From assembly GCA_035506275.1 (NCBI GenBank), contig DATJPT010000003.1, positions 62,001 through 126,000 of the forward strand: a DNA stretch of 64,000 bases, written 5' to 3'. The notes beneath the pieces are model-generated. The model did no database searches. It had not been told where the DNA came from and saw only the letters and a program-made list of their open reading frames with translations. Source of the DNA: Bacteroidota bacterium (GTDB taxonomy: Bacteria; Bacteroidota; Ignavibacteria; UBA10030; UBA8401). Both the position numbers and the translations under genes were made by a program. Every line of letters starts with the position of its first letter. Positions within the stretch are counted from its first letter, which is position 1. Shown here in pieces: positions 27,193 to 36,797 of the stretch.

Positions 27193-28794
27193 CTACTCTC
27201 CTTCCGGCGCCGGCTCGCGCGATTCCTTCGTGAAAGAGAAAACCAATAGCATGACGGCTAAGACAATATATGCCGAGGTAAATTGGTACGGGATCTTCTG
27301 AGCCATGCCGGAAAGGCTCCACGGCAGATACATCATTCCATCCGGCGACGCTGAGTGGACGATGCCGAAGAACGAAAGGATTGCGAGGAGGAACAGATAC
27401 AACGAGGACCGCTTCAAATGCCGGTCGATCAATTCGGCCAAAAATCCTCCCCATAACATTGCCGTCAGGATAAATCCATTCCCAAGTGCGATCGTCACGA
27501 GCATCTCCGGAAGTGTCCTTCCCGGCGTTTCAAGGAGCTTCTGGAAATTTTCGCTCGGAACGATGTCCGGGTTCGAAAATTTTATTGACAGAAGCCGGGC
27601 CACGGTCGGAAAGAACGCGAATGCGACAGCCGGAGCATGGCGGACGGGACATGCGTGGAAGGACTGTACCACAATGTCCAAGGCGACAAAGATCAATACC
27701 GGGGCGAGCACGGCCCGCGGGATGAGTTCAACGAAGAACGAGACGTAGCCAAGGACTCCGCCAAGGCCGATGAAAGCGCCTGTCAATAAGGTGTATCCTG
27801 CGCGTGAACCCATGCGTTTGTATGCCGGCTGCCCGATGTACGGAGTCGATTGTGCAACGCCGCCGCATAACCCTGCAATGAGCGTTGCAAAAGCTTCGGT
27901 TAAAAGGATCGAGCGTGTGTTGAAATCATCCCCCGCGACGCGCGCGCTTTCAGTGACGTTGATTCCGCCGACGACGGTCAGCAATCCGAACGGGATCGCG
28001 ATCGGCATATACTTCCATGCGTGGCTCAATCCTTCTATAAAACCGAGCGTCGGAATCGGGAGGCCGAAATGCAGGTCCATAGCCGGCATGCCGGAGTACG
28101 TTCCACCGATCCAGCCGGTCGGTCCAAGGGCGTAATAGATGGACGTTCCTACGAGAATCGCGGCGAAGACTCCCGGAAAATTCTTCGGCAATTTGATGCG
28201 CGCGACAAGAGAGTAAAAAATGAGGCCGAGCGAAATCAATCCGACCACGGGCATGCTGAATATATCCACCAGCGGAACCAACCCGATGAGCGCCAATCCG
28301 ATACCCGCGAGCGATCCGAGAAGTCCGGCCTGCGGTACCACTCGTTGGACCCACTGGCCGAGGAACGAAAAAACGACCTTGATCAATCCGATCATCACCA
28401 TCGTTGCCATGCCGATGTACCACGTCATCATTGCGGCGTCGCGCTCGTTTAAGCCCTCGGCTTTCAGCCCGATGAACGCGGGGCCGAGGACGACAAGCGC
28501 AATGCCGATGGTCGAGGGGGTGTCCAACCCCAACGGCATCGCGGTGACCTTGGTGTTGCCGTTTTTTTTGGAAAGCCGGAACGCCATCCAGGTATACACC
28601 GCATCGCCGAAGAGAACGCCGAACGCGGTTCCGGGAAACATTCTGGTATAAACAATGTCAGCCGGGAACTTGAACGCGAAGATCAGGATCCCAGCGAGAA
28701 AAGAGAGGACGGTCAGGTTGTCGAACATCAAGCCGAAGAATCCGTTGATGTCGCCGAGGGCGAACCAGGAATATTTTTTTTGATCTTTTTCCAC
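27193..28794 (-). CDS. NCS2/AzgA-type nucleobase permease
   Basis: Inner-membrane transporter, 533 residues with about 12-13 hydrophobic segments. The opening GDINGFFGLMFDN and later GINVTESARVAGDDF resemble the AGZA branch of xanthine/uracil/adenine permeases. It is the second gene of a minus-strand pair; the CNT nucleoside transporter gene lies 39 bases upstream, suggesting joint uptake of purine or pyrimidine compounds. Substrate not determined. Confidence 0.78.
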   Translation of the reverse strand: MEKDQKKYSWFALGDINGFFGLMFDNLTVLSFLAGILIFAFKFPADIVYTRMFPGTAFGVLFGDAVYTWMAFRLSKKNGNTKVTAMPLGLDTPSTIGIALVVLGPAFIGLKAEGLNERDAAMMTWYIGMATMVMIGLIKVVFSFLGQWVQRVVPQAGLLGSLAGIGLALIGLVPLVDIFSMPVVGLISLGLIFYSLVARIKLPKNFPGVFAAILVGTSIYYALGPTGWIGGTYSGMPAMDLHFGLPIPTLGFIEGLSHAWKYMPIAIPFGLLTVVGGINVTESARVAGDDFNTRSILLTEAFATLIAGLCGGVAQSTPYIGQPAYKRMGSRAGYTLLTGAFIGLGGVLGYVSFFVELIPRAVLAPVLIFVALDIVVQSFHACPVRHAPAVAFAFFPTVARLLSIKFSNPDIVPSENFQKLLETPGRTLPEMLVTIALGNGFILTAMLWGGFLAELIDRHLKRSSLYLFLLAILSFFGIVHSASPDGMMYLPWSLSGMAQKIPYQFTSAYIVLAVMLLVFSFTKESREPAPEGE

Positions 28795-28833
28795 GATTGC
28801 TGCCTGTGAAAGATGATTCAGCGATTCAGAAGT

Positions 28834-30156
28834 TCAATTGACGAACATCCCCGCGATGGAAGCGGTCATCCACGTTGCGATCGTTCCGCCGAGCAGCGAT
28901 TTAAGACCGAGCTTCGCGATGTCGCTTCGGCGGTTTTCCGCAAGCGGTCCGATGCCACCGATCTGGATCGCGATGGAAGAAAAATTTGCAAAACCGCACA
29001 ACGCATACGTGGCAATGACGATTGCTTTTTGGGAGAGCTGGTGGGCCGTGATCGCATCGGTCATTTTTGAATAGGCCACGAACTCGTTCAGCACGACCTT
29101 GATCCCCATCAGGCTTCCCACGCTCAGCGCATCGCTCCACGGAACGCCGATCGCGAAGGCGATAAATTGGAATACGAGGCCGGTGATGAGCTCGAACGAG
29201 ACCGGCATGCCGAAACGGGCCTGGGTGATATCGCTCCACCCGGTCGCTTTTCCTACCCATCCCAGACCGTAATTCAACAATGCGATGAGCGCGATGAATG
29301 CGATCAGCATCCCTGCCACGTTCAGCGCCAACTGGACGCCGGTCGATGCGCCCGACGCTGCAGCTTCGATAACGTTCGAATGCGCCTTTTCGATCTTGAG
29401 CTTCAACGTTCCCATCGTCAGCGGCTCGGCCTTTTCGGGGAAAAGAATTTTTGCAACGACGATCGTCGCCGGACCGGCCATGATGCAAGCCGCAAGGAGA
29501 TGCCCCGCAAAATATACCTGGGAAGCGTCGACCGACGTTCCCCGGAGCGCCGCATAAGCAGCGCCCAACATTGTGTAATATGCTATCATGACGCCGCCGG
29601 AGATATGCGCCATCCCGCTTGTCATGATGGTCATGAGCTCTGATTGGGTGAGGGTGGCCAAATACGGACGGATGACCAGAGGGGCCTCCGTTTGCCCCAT
29701 GAATGTATTGGCAGCAACACACAGCGACTCGCTTCCGCTCGCACGCATGAATTTTGCCATTACCCACGCCATCGCCTGAACGACCCGCTGCATAATGCCG
29801 AGGTGGTACAGAATTCCCATGAACGAGGCGAAAAAAATGATCGTCGGCAATACCTGAAATGCGAAGAAGAATCCAAAGCTGCCGGGAGAGCCGACCGACG
29901 TCGCAAGAGGACCGAAGACGAATTGTGCACCGTTCGCGGTAAAACTGAACAGGCGGACGAAGCATTTGCTGATCGTTCCAAAAATGATCTGTCCCAGGGC
30001 GGCTTTGAGGACGAGGAGAGCGAAGACGAACTGAAGCACAATGCCGATGATGACGAGCCGCCAGTTGATCGATGATTTTTCGGGGGAGAAGAGGTAAGCG
30101 ATTCCTGTAACAACGACGAGGCCGATCAAACCGCGGACGACCGAAAAAATTTCCAT
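28834..30156 (-). CDS. Concentrative nucleoside transporter (CNT/NupC family)
   Basis: A 440-residue inner-membrane cation-coupled nucleoside symporter. CNT hallmarks are visible: SLCVAANTFMGQTEAPL in the substrate-binding hairpin and GMAHISGGVM further on, with Nucleos_tra2_N and _C regions around them. Start at 30156 (MEIFSVV) is preferred over 30219 because a GGT-type ribosome site lies close and the extra residues are not membrane-like. First gene of the transporter pair. Confidence 0.85.
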   Translation of the reverse strand: MEIFSVVRGLIGLVVVTGIAYLFSPEKSSINWRLVIIGIVLQFVFALLVLKAALGQIIFGTISKCFVRLFSFTANGAQFVFGPLATSVGSPGSFGFFFAFQVLPTIIFFASFMGILYHLGIMQRVVQAMAWVMAKFMRASGSESLCVAANTFMGQTEAPLVIRPYLATLTQSELMTIMTSGMAHISGGVMIAYYTMLGAAYAALRGTSVDASQVYFAGHLLAACIMAGPATIVVAKILFPEKAEPLTMGTLKLKIEKAHSNVIEAAASGASTGVQLALNVAGMLIAFIALIALLNYGLGWVGKATGWSDITQARFGMPVSFELITGLVFQFIAFAIGVPWSDALSVGSLMGIKVVLNEFVAYSKMTDAITAHQLSQKAIVIATYALCGFANFSSIAIQIGGIGPLAENRRSDIAKLGLKSLLGGTIATWMTASIAGMFVN

Positions 30157-30331
30157 GCGGTACCTTTCAGCAAAAATAATCGAGAAGCATGTCTCAGCGA
30201 TTGGACGATCAGGCATCAAAGTATCAAGAATTCGATAAAAGTGCCAGAGAAAACAACGACAGCAGTCCCGGAAATATTGTCAGCGAAATTTGCTCCTTGG
30301 CGGGTCGAAACTTTCCGCTGCTTCAGTTCGA

Positions 30332-30360
30332 TTGACTTTTCTAATCAGTTTGAGTATATT
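30332..30360 (+). promoter_or_regulatory. Promoter of lpd
   Basis: TTGACT (30332-30337), a 17-base spacer and TATATT (30355-30360). It is one of the clearest copies of the promoter shape repeated in this window. Transcription would begin near 30367, leaving a leader of about 135 bases that holds a short ORF and a terminator-like hairpin. Confidence 0.7.
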
Positions 30361-30409
30361 TTAGCCGCATTTTCCCTTATTGCCGTTATAAAAGAGAAGT
30401 TGTGGTCCC

Positions 30410-30493
30410 ATGAACGTCGAAATTCTATGGGTAGAGGGTGATGAATCTTTTCATTTGAAAGAGGGAATTGTTATTCCCTCTTTTCTTTTTTAA
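30410..30493 (+). CDS. Possible 27-residue leader peptide before lpd
   Basis: An ATG-started frame of 27 codons plus stop lies entirely inside the lpd leader. It reads MNVEILWVEGDES, then HLKEGIVIPSFLF. Its last twelve codons run through the terminator-like hairpin and it ends nine bases before the lpd ATG, so ribosomes on it would disrupt the hairpin. A GAGAAG about ten bases upstream is a weak ribosome site. No run of identical regulatory codons is seen. It may be chance, but the overlap is suggestive. Confidence 0.35.
   Translation: MNVEILWVEGDESFHLKEGIVIPSFLF
30458..30492 (+). terminator. Attenuator-like terminator before lpd
   Basis: AAAGAGGGAAT (30458-30468) and ATTCCCTCTTT (30473-30483) make a perfect 11-base stem with a TGTT loop, followed by a T-rich run to 30492. 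It lies between a good promoter and the lpd start, with no full gene before it on this strand, so regulated read-through is likely. Confidence 0.75.
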
Positions 30494-30502
30494 GAGGAAT
30501 TC

Positions 30503-31894
30503 ATGGCAGAGAAGCAATATGATGTTGTTGTCATCGGCGGCGGTCCCGGCGGATACATCGCAGCCATTCGTGCAGGGCAACTCGGGTTGAAAACGCTGGT
30601 CATCGAGAAGGATAAGCTCGGCGGCATCTGTCTCAATTGGGGCTGCATTCCGACCAAAGCGCTTCTCAAGAACGCGGAGATCTACAATCTTTTACATCAT
30701 GCGGACGAGTTCGGTTTCTCGTTCGATAATTTGAAGGCCGATTTTTCGGTCGCCGTGAAACGGAGCAGGGACATTGCGGGACGGTCGTCGAAGGGGATCG
30801 AGTTTCTTTTTAAGAAGAATAAGGTAGAATATCTGCCGGGAACGGCAAAGATCGCCTCAAAAGGAGTTGTTGAAGTTGCTCAGGCCGGCAAGACCGAGAG
30901 GATCAATGCGAAGCACATCATCATCGCTACCGGAGCCCGGCCGAAGACCTTCCCGACAATCAAGATCGACGGCAAACAGGTGATCACGAGCTCCGAAGCG
31001 ATGGTGCTGAGCGCTCCGCCGAAAAGCATGGTGATCATCGGCGCCGGTGCGATCGGAGTGGAGTTCGCCTATTTCTACAACGCATACGGTACGAAAGTCA
31101 CCATCGTTGAGATGATGCCGAGCCTGCTTCCGATCGAAGACCGAGAGGTCACGAAAACGCTTGCGCGGGTTTTTTCAAAGAACGGCATTGAAATCCTCAC
31201 GGAGACCAAAGTCGAAGGCGTTGCGACCGGGAAAGAGGTCACTGTGACTGTCAGCAATAAGGAAGGAAAGAAAGACCTGAAAGCAGACATCGCTCTGGTG
31301 GCTATTGGAGTCCAGGGAAATATTGAAAACCTCGGACTCGAAGCTCTGGGGGTGAAGACAGACCGCACCTTCATCAAGGTTGATCAATCCTACAAGACCA
31401 ACGTCGACGGCATCTACGCCATCGGCGATGTCAACGGGCCGCCGTGGCTCGCTCATGTCGCTTCGGCAGAAGGAATTGCCTGCGTCGAACGGATCGCGGG
31501 GAAAAATCCACATCCGATCAATTATGATAATATCCCGGGCTGCACATACTGCCAGCCCCAGGTGGCCAGCGTCGGGCTCACTGAAGAAAAGGCCCGTGAA
31601 AAAGGGTACGAGTTGAAGATCGGAAGGTATCCGTTCCGCTCTCACGGCAAGGCGCTCGCGATCAACGAACCGGAAGGCTTCGTCAAATTGATTTTCGACG
31701 CGAAGTACGGCGAGCTTCTTGGCGCGCACATCATCGGGTCTGAAGCGACCGAAATGATCGCCGAACTTGCCGTTGCCCGGACGCTCGAAACGACCCGTGA
31801 GCAGATCATTCAGACCATCCACGCCCACCCGACACTGACGGAAGGGGTCGGCGAGGCGGCGTTGGATGCCTACGGCGAGGCGTTGAACATATAG
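30503..31894 (+). CDS. lpdA: Dihydrolipoyl dehydrogenase (E3)
   Basis: Flavoprotein that reoxidises dihydrolipoyl groups and reduces NAD+, 463 residues. FAD motif GGGPGGYIA (12-20), redox disulfide C43/C48 in GGICLNWGCIP, NAD motif GAGAIGVEFA, and the catalytic HAHPTLTEG near the C-terminus are intact. It is the only E3 in the window and could serve both E2 sets downstream. AGAGGAAT precedes the start. Confidence 0.95.
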   Translation: MAEKQYDVVVIGGGPGGYIAAIRAGQLGLKTLVIEKDKLGGICLNWGCIPTKALLKNAEIYNLLHHADEFGFSFDNLKADFSVAVKRSRDIAGRSSKGIEFLFKKNKVEYLPGTAKIASKGVVEVAQAGKTERINAKHIIIATGARPKTFPTIKIDGKQVITSSEAMVLSAPPKSMVIIGAGAIGVEFAYFYNAYGTKVTIVEMMPSLLPIEDREVTKTLARVFSKNGIEILTETKVEGVATGKEVTVTVSNKEGKKDLKADIALVAIGVQGNIENLGLEALGVKTDRTFIKVDQSYKTNVDGIYAIGDVNGPPWLAHVASAEGIACVERIAGKNPHPINYDNIPGCTYCQPQVASVGLTEEKAREKGYELKIGRYPFRSHGKALAINEPEGFVKLIFDAKYGELLGAHIIGSEATEMIAELAVARTLETTREQIIQTIHAHPTLTEGVGEAALDAYGEALNI

Positions 31895-31930
31895 AGTCCA
31901 TTGTTTGATCATCGTTGCCCAGCGTTGCTC

Positions 31931-32647
31931 ATGAATCAACTTCTTACCATTAACCTTGGACGCACGCGGTACGCCGATGCGTGGGATATGCAGAGAAAAA
32001 TCTTCGCTGCACGTCTTGCCCATCGTGTTCCCGATGTTTTGCTCCTGACGGAGCACGAACCGGTGTATACGCTCGGCAAAGGGGCTGATGGGAATCATCT
32101 TCTTGCCGGCGACCGTGAACTGCGGGAAAAAGGTATCGACGTGTTCGCGATCGACCGCGGCGGCGACGTCACGTTCCACGGTCCGGGGCAGTTGGTCGGA
32201 TATCCGATCCTCGACCTGAACGAACATTATCTCGACATCCATCGATATTTGCGCGACATTGAAGAGGTCCTGATTCGCACGGCAAAAGACTTTACTATCA
32301 ATGGCGACCGTTCGGAAGGTTACACCGGCGTGTGGGTGAGGAACGACAAGCTTGCGGCCATCGGGGTAAAAGTAAGCCGCTGGATAACGATGCACGGGTT
32401 TGCGCTTAATGTGAACACCGACCTTTCCTATTTTGACAGAATTATCCCCTGCGGAATTTTCCATAAAGGGGTAACGTCGCTTCGCGCGCTCAAAGGGCGC
32501 GACGTTCCGATGTCGGAAGTTGAAAACGCGGTCGTTCGTAATTTTGAATCTGTTTTCTCAGTCGCATCACAATCGATGACGCTCGACGAGCTTTGCTCGA
32601 ACGATCGTCTCGAAAATGTGTTTACTGTTGAGGAGAAGATTTCATGA
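31931..32647 (+). CDS. lipB: Lipoyl(octanoyl) transferase LipB
   Basis: Transfers octanoyl from acyl-carrier protein to lipoyl domains, 238 residues. The RGGDVTFHGPGQLVGYP motif, the EHEPVYTLGK segment and the nucleophile region IIPCGIFHKGVTS are present. ATG 31931 is preferred to TTG 31901. Together with lipA (38341) it would build lipoate on the E2 proteins encoded here. Its stop overlaps the next start (ATGA). Confidence 0.92.
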   Translation: MNQLLTINLGRTRYADAWDMQRKIFAARLAHRVPDVLLLTEHEPVYTLGKGADGNHLLAGDRELREKGIDVFAIDRGGDVTFHGPGQLVGYPILDLNEHYLDIHRYLRDIEEVLIRTAKDFTINGDRSEGYTGVWVRNDKLAAIGVKVSRWITMHGFALNVNTDLSYFDRIIPCGIFHKGVTSLRALKGRDVPMSEVENAVVRNFESVFSVASQSMTLDELCSNDRLENVFTVEEKIS

Positions 32648-34740
32648 CAGTGAAGAAGAATGTTATGACCGTGCACAAATTGGAGACCTCACCTCACTGG
32701 AGCGGGAAACAGGTGAAGGTTGCACATACCTCCAACGGTCAATTGACCAACGCGCAGCTTGTCCAGGTTTTCCGGTCGATGTTTCTATCGAGGAGCATCG
32801 ACGAAAAATCGATGATGCTTCTGAAGCAGGGAAAGATATTATTTCACATCAGCGGACCGGGGCACGAAGCCTGTCAGGTTGCTGCCGCGATGGCGATGAA
32901 GCCGGGCTACGATTGGGCATACCCGTACTACCGCGACCTCGGCTTTGCTCTCCAATACGGTTCGACGCCGTATGAAATTTTTCTAGAATCGATGCACCGG
33001 GTGGGAGGACCAAGCTCCAACGGAAGACAGATGCCATCGCATTACGGCAACAAGGTCCTGCATATTCCGGCACAGTCGAGTCCGACCGGTACGCAATTTC
33101 TCCAGGCAGTCGGCACAGCCATCGGCCTCGTGAAAAGCGGGGGGGACGAAGTAGTCTATGTCTCATCTGGCGAGGGGGCGACGAGCGAAGGTGAATTCAG
33201 CGAAGCGCTGAACTGGGCTAGCCGCGATAAGCTTCCCGTGATTTTCATGATCCAGAATAACGGATACGCGATCTCGGTTCCGGTGAAGGATCAGGTTGCC
33301 GGCGGTTCCGTCTATGAACTGACCCAAGGCTATCCCGATTTTTGCAGGCTTCATGTGGACGGCACCGATTTCTCTGCTTCATACCATGCAGCGCAAGAGG
33401 CCGTAGGGTACGCGCGCGCAAGAAAGGGACCGAGCCTCATCGAGGCAAAGGTTGTCAGATTGTTTCCTCATTCATCGTCCGATGATCCGAAGAAATACCT
33501 GACCCCGGAAGAAATTGAAAAGAACCGGCAGGCCGATCCGCTGCCGAAGTTTGAGAAGATGCTTCTCGATTCAAGAGTTCTCGACCACGCTGAGCTCGAT
33601 CGTCTTAAAACCGAAATTAAAAGAGAAGTAGAAGAAGCTGCAGAACGGGCAGAGGCGCAGCCGAGTCCGTCGGCCGACACCGCTGAACGAAATGTCTTTT
33701 CTCCAAGCATCATTGTTCCAAAGGACAATTTCACCGAGCCCAAGCACTCGGGCAAAAACATCGTCATGGTTGACGCAGTGAACCATGCGCTCCATGAAGA
33801 GATGAAGCACAACCCGAAGATGCTGGTCTACGGCGAGGATGTCGCCGGGAGCAAGGGGGGTGTGTTCACGGCAACAAAAGGATTGACGGCAGCTTTCGGC
33901 GAAGAACGCGCCTTCAACTCCCAACTGGCGGAAGCGAGCATTGTCGGAACGGCGATCGGCCTGTCCATCCTCGGCTACAAACCGGTGGTCGAGATCCAGT
34001 TCGGCGACTACATCTGGCCGTCGTTCATGCAATTCAAAGACGAACTTGTGACGCTCCGTTACCGCTCGGACGGCAACTTCTCTTGTCCCGTTGTTGTACG
34101 GGTTGCCGTCGGAGGATACATTCGCGGCGGACTGTATCACAGCCAAAGCATCGAAGGTTTTTTTGCTCACATGCCCGGTTTGTGGATTGCGATGCCGTCC
34201 AATGCCGCGGACGCAAAAGGTTTGCTGAAGACCGCCTGCCGCGAGGATAACCCGGTATTGTTCTGCGAGCACAAGGGATTATACCGACAGGGATTCGCGT
34301 CCAGCCCGGAGCCGGATGAAAACTATCTTTTGCCGTTCGGCCTTGCGAGCGTGAAAAAAACGGGGGATGATATTACCATTATTACATGGGGAATGATGGT
34401 CCAGCGCTCGTTGGATGCGGCGAAAAAACTTGAGGCACAGGGAACGAGCGTCGAAGTGATCGACCTGCGCACGATTTGCCCGTGGGATAAAGAAACGGTG
34501 ATGACATCCGTGAAGAAGACCGGCAAAGCGCTGATCGTCCATGAAGACACCCGCACCGGCGGATTCGGCGCCGAGATCGGGGCCGTGATCGCAGAAGAAT
34601 GTTTCCAGTGGCTCGACGCGCCGGTGACGAGAGTAGCGGCAAAGGATGCGCCGATTCCGTTTGCCCCCGCGCTTGAGAGCGCGATTCTCCCCCAGGAGAG
34701 TGATATCGTATCAGCGCTGAAAAAGATCGCGGAATTTTGA
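32644..34740 (+). CDS. Fused 2-oxoacid dehydrogenase E1 alpha/beta
   Basis: A 698-residue E1 in which alpha and beta subunits are one chain. The alpha part (to about 330) has the TPP motif GEGATSEGEF and ends with IQNNGYAIS; a charged, Ser/Pro-rich linker (about 331-370) leads into the beta part starting near VDAVNHALHEEM with YGEDVAGSKGGVF. Fused E1s of this sort are usually assigned to branched-chain 2-oxoacid (2-oxoisovalerate) dehydrogenases in Bacteroidota-like bacteria. It has no E2 immediately next to it. Substrate is inferred from family only. Confidence 0.85.
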   Translation: MTVKKNVMTVHKLETSPHWSGKQVKVAHTSNGQLTNAQLVQVFRSMFLSRSIDEKSMMLLKQGKILFHISGPGHEACQVAAAMAMKPGYDWAYPYYRDLGFALQYGSTPYEIFLESMHRVGGPSSNGRQMPSHYGNKVLHIPAQSSPTGTQFLQAVGTAIGLVKSGGDEVVYVSSGEGATSEGEFSEALNWASRDKLPVIFMIQNNGYAISVPVKDQVAGGSVYELTQGYPDFCRLHVDGTDFSASYHAAQEAVGYARARKGPSLIEAKVVRLFPHSSSDDPKKYLTPEEIEKNRQADPLPKFEKMLLDSRVLDHAELDRLKTEIKREVEEAAERAEAQPSPSADTAERNVFSPSIIVPKDNFTEPKHSGKNIVMVDAVNHALHEEMKHNPKMLVYGEDVAGSKGGVFTATKGLTAAFGEERAFNSQLAEASIVGTAIGLSILGYKPVVEIQFGDYIWPSFMQFKDELVTLRYRSDGNFSCPVVVRVAVGGYIRGGLYHSQSIEGFFAHMPGLWIAMPSNAADAKGLLKTACREDNPVLFCEHKGLYRQGFASSPEPDENYLLPFGLASVKKTGDDITIITWGMMVQRSLDAAKKLEAQGTSVEVIDLRTICPWDKETVMTSVKKTGKALIVHEDTRTGGFGAEIGAVIAEECFQWLDAPVTRVAAKDAPIPFAPALESAILPQESDIVSALKKIAEF

Positions 34741-34751
34741 TCCGTAACCCA

Positions 34752-35780
34752 ATGGCCGCAGCCGTTAAATCAAAAAGAGAAAGATCGGCGGTTTCGCGTT
34801 CCCGCAAAAGCGCAGAGCCTCATCTCGCAAAGGACGATCTGCTTCAGCTTTATTATTACATGCGCCTGACGCGTGAGTTTGAGGACACGATTGTCACGTT
34901 GTACCGGCAGGGAAAAATTGTCGGAGGAGCGTTCAGCGGAAACGGCAACGAAGCGACCGCGATCGGCAGCGCGTATTGTCTGAACAAGGAAGACTATATA
35001 TTTCCGATGCATAGGGACCTCGGCGCTCATTTCGTTAAAGGGCAGACCGTTCGGAATCTGATGCTGCAGCATTTAGGGCGGGAAAACTCCCCGGCGCGCG
35101 GCCGCGATGGAACTGGACATTACGCAGACCCGTTGCTGAGGATCTACGGCAACATCAGCCATCTTGCGGCAATGATACCGGTCGCTGCGGGCGTCGCGCT
35201 TGCGTGCATGCTGCGGAAAGAGCATTCGGTTGTGATGACCTACATCGGGGACGGAGGGAGTAATGTGGGCGATTTTCACGAATCGCTGGCAATGTGCTCG
35301 GTTATGAAGCTTCCCCTTGTGCTGATCGTCGAGAACAATCAGTTCGCCTATTCGACGCCGATCGCCAAGCAGTTCATCGTCGAGAGATTGTCGGACCGGG
35401 CGGCCGGTTACGGGATCCCGGGGTTTACCATCGACGGTACGGACGTCGAGGAAGTCTATACGGTATGCAAACAGGCGGTTGACCGCGCCCGCAAGGGTGA
35501 AGGCCCGACTCTCATCGAATCTGTTACGATGAGAATGCACGGACATTCGGTGAACGACAACGCTGAATACGTCCCTCAAAAATTGTTGGACGGCTGGAAG
35601 AAGAAGGATCCGATCGTTAAATTCGAAAAGCAGTTGATCGAGAAGGGAATTCTTTCCAGAAGCATCCAGGAAGAACTTGGGAAAAAGATCTCGGACGAGC
35701 TCGATGAGGCGACTCAATTTGCAGTGAAGAGTTCGTATCCGGCGCCGCAGGAGGCGACGGTCGGTGTTTTTGCGGAATAA
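34752..35780 (+). CDS. 2-oxoacid dehydrogenase E1 alpha subunit
   Basis: A 342-residue E1 alpha with the TPP motif GDGGSNVGDFHE and LIVENNQFAYS. It resembles the pyruvate/acetoin/branched-chain E1 group; it differs clearly from the PDH-like alpha at 39233. The start is uncertain: TTG 34737 overlaps the preceding stop, but ATG 34752 is kept because the basic Lys/Arg-rich N-terminus begins there. Pairs with the beta gene 39 bases downstream. Confidence 0.83.
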   Translation: MAAAVKSKRERSAVSRSRKSAEPHLAKDDLLQLYYYMRLTREFEDTIVTLYRQGKIVGGAFSGNGNEATAIGSAYCLNKEDYIFPMHRDLGAHFVKGQTVRNLMLQHLGRENSPARGRDGTGHYADPLLRIYGNISHLAAMIPVAAGVALACMLRKEHSVVMTYIGDGGSNVGDFHESLAMCSVMKLPLVLIVENNQFAYSTPIAKQFIVERLSDRAAGYGIPGFTIDGTDVEEVYTVCKQAVDRARKGEGPTLIESVTMRMHGHSVNDNAEYVPQKLLDGWKKKDPIVKFEKQLIEKGILSRSIQEELGKKISDELDEATQFAVKSSYPAPQEATVGVFAE

Positions 35781-35819
35781 TGTTCTTTAGAAAGCTGTTT
35801 TTTCCATTACGAAAGTCAT

Positions 35820-36797
35820 TTGTCAGTCATCTCGTATATTGAAGCTATCAGCAAGGGATTGTGGGAAGAGATGGAGCGCGATTCGTCGGTGTTTCTCCTT
35901 GGAGAGGACATCGGCGAATACGGCGGAGCGTTTAAGGTCACCAAAGGATTTCTCAAGCATTTCGGGAACGATCGGGTGATCGACACAGTCCTTGCCGAGT
36001 CCGCAATTCTCGGAGCCGCGACCGGCGCAGCGCTGGCAGGAATGAAGCCCGTTGCGGAAATGCAGTTCGCCGATTTCGTCACCAACGGATTCAATCAGCT
36101 TATCAACAATTCCGCCTCGATCCATTACCGGTGGAATCTTCCCGTGCCGATGGTCGTCCGGCTGCCGTCGGGCGCCGGGATTCACGGCGGGCCGTTCCAT
36201 TCGCGGAATCCCGAAGCATGGTTTTTTCATCAGCCGGGATTGAAGCTTGTCGCGCCGGCGACGCCGTACGACGCCAAAGGATTGATCAAAGCGGCGGTTC
36301 GCGACCCGAACCCCGTTCTGTATTTTGAGCACAAAAGATTGTACCGGCATGTCAAAGGTGAAGTCCCCGATGACGATTATGTGATCGAGATCGGAAAAGG
36401 AGATATCAAGCGCCCGGGGAGCGATTGCTCCCTGATCACCTATGGCGCGACCCTTCATCCGTCGATCGAGGCAGCGGCATTGATCGAGCAACAGGATGGG
36501 GTCGAGGTCGAAGTGATCGACCTGCGGAGTTTGGCGCCGCTCGATAAAGATCTGATCTTGTCGTCGGTGAGAAAGACTGGAAAAGTTTTGATCGTGCACG
36601 AAGATTCGGTCACCGGCGGCATCGGCGGAGAGATCGCAGCGCTTGTCGCAGAGTTTGCGTTCGACCATCTGGATGCGCCGGTGAAGCGGATCGGCGCGAT
36701 CGACACCCCGACGCCTTTTGCACCGACGCTCGAAGAGTATTTTCTTCCAAACAGAGAAAAAATTCTGGCGGCTCTGAAAGAGTTAGCGGCATATTAG
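35820..36797 (+). CDS. 2-oxoacid dehydrogenase E1 beta subunit
   Basis: A 325-residue E1 beta with GEDIGEYGGAFKVTKGF and FEHKRLYR, typical of branched-chain-type beta subunits, and a C-terminal transketolase-like domain (VLIVHEDSVTGGIGGEI). No ATG is available; TTG 35820 fits the family's N-terminus. The stop codon abuts the left end of a repeat element at 36797. Confidence 0.85.
   Translation: MSVISYIEAISKGLWEEMERDSSVFLLGEDIGEYGGAFKVTKGFLKHFGNDRVIDTVLAESAILGAATGAALAGMKPVAEMQFADFVTNGFNQLINNSASIHYRWNLPVPMVVRLPSGAGIHGGPFHSRNPEAWFFHQPGLKLVAPATPYDAKGLIKAAVRDPNPVLYFEHKRLYRHVKGEVPDDDYVIEIGKGDIKRPGSDCSLITYGATLHPSIEAAALIEQQDGVEVEVIDLRSLAPLDKDLILSSVRKTGKVLIVHEDSVTGGIGGEIAALVAEFAFDHLDAPVKRIGAIDTPTPFAPTLEEYFLPNREKILAALKELAAY

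Noticed and set aside
30241..30441. 66-codon frame in the lpd upstream region
   Set aside because: It spans the lpd promoter, and its residues are unlike a protein; the shorter ORF at 30410 fits the transcript better.
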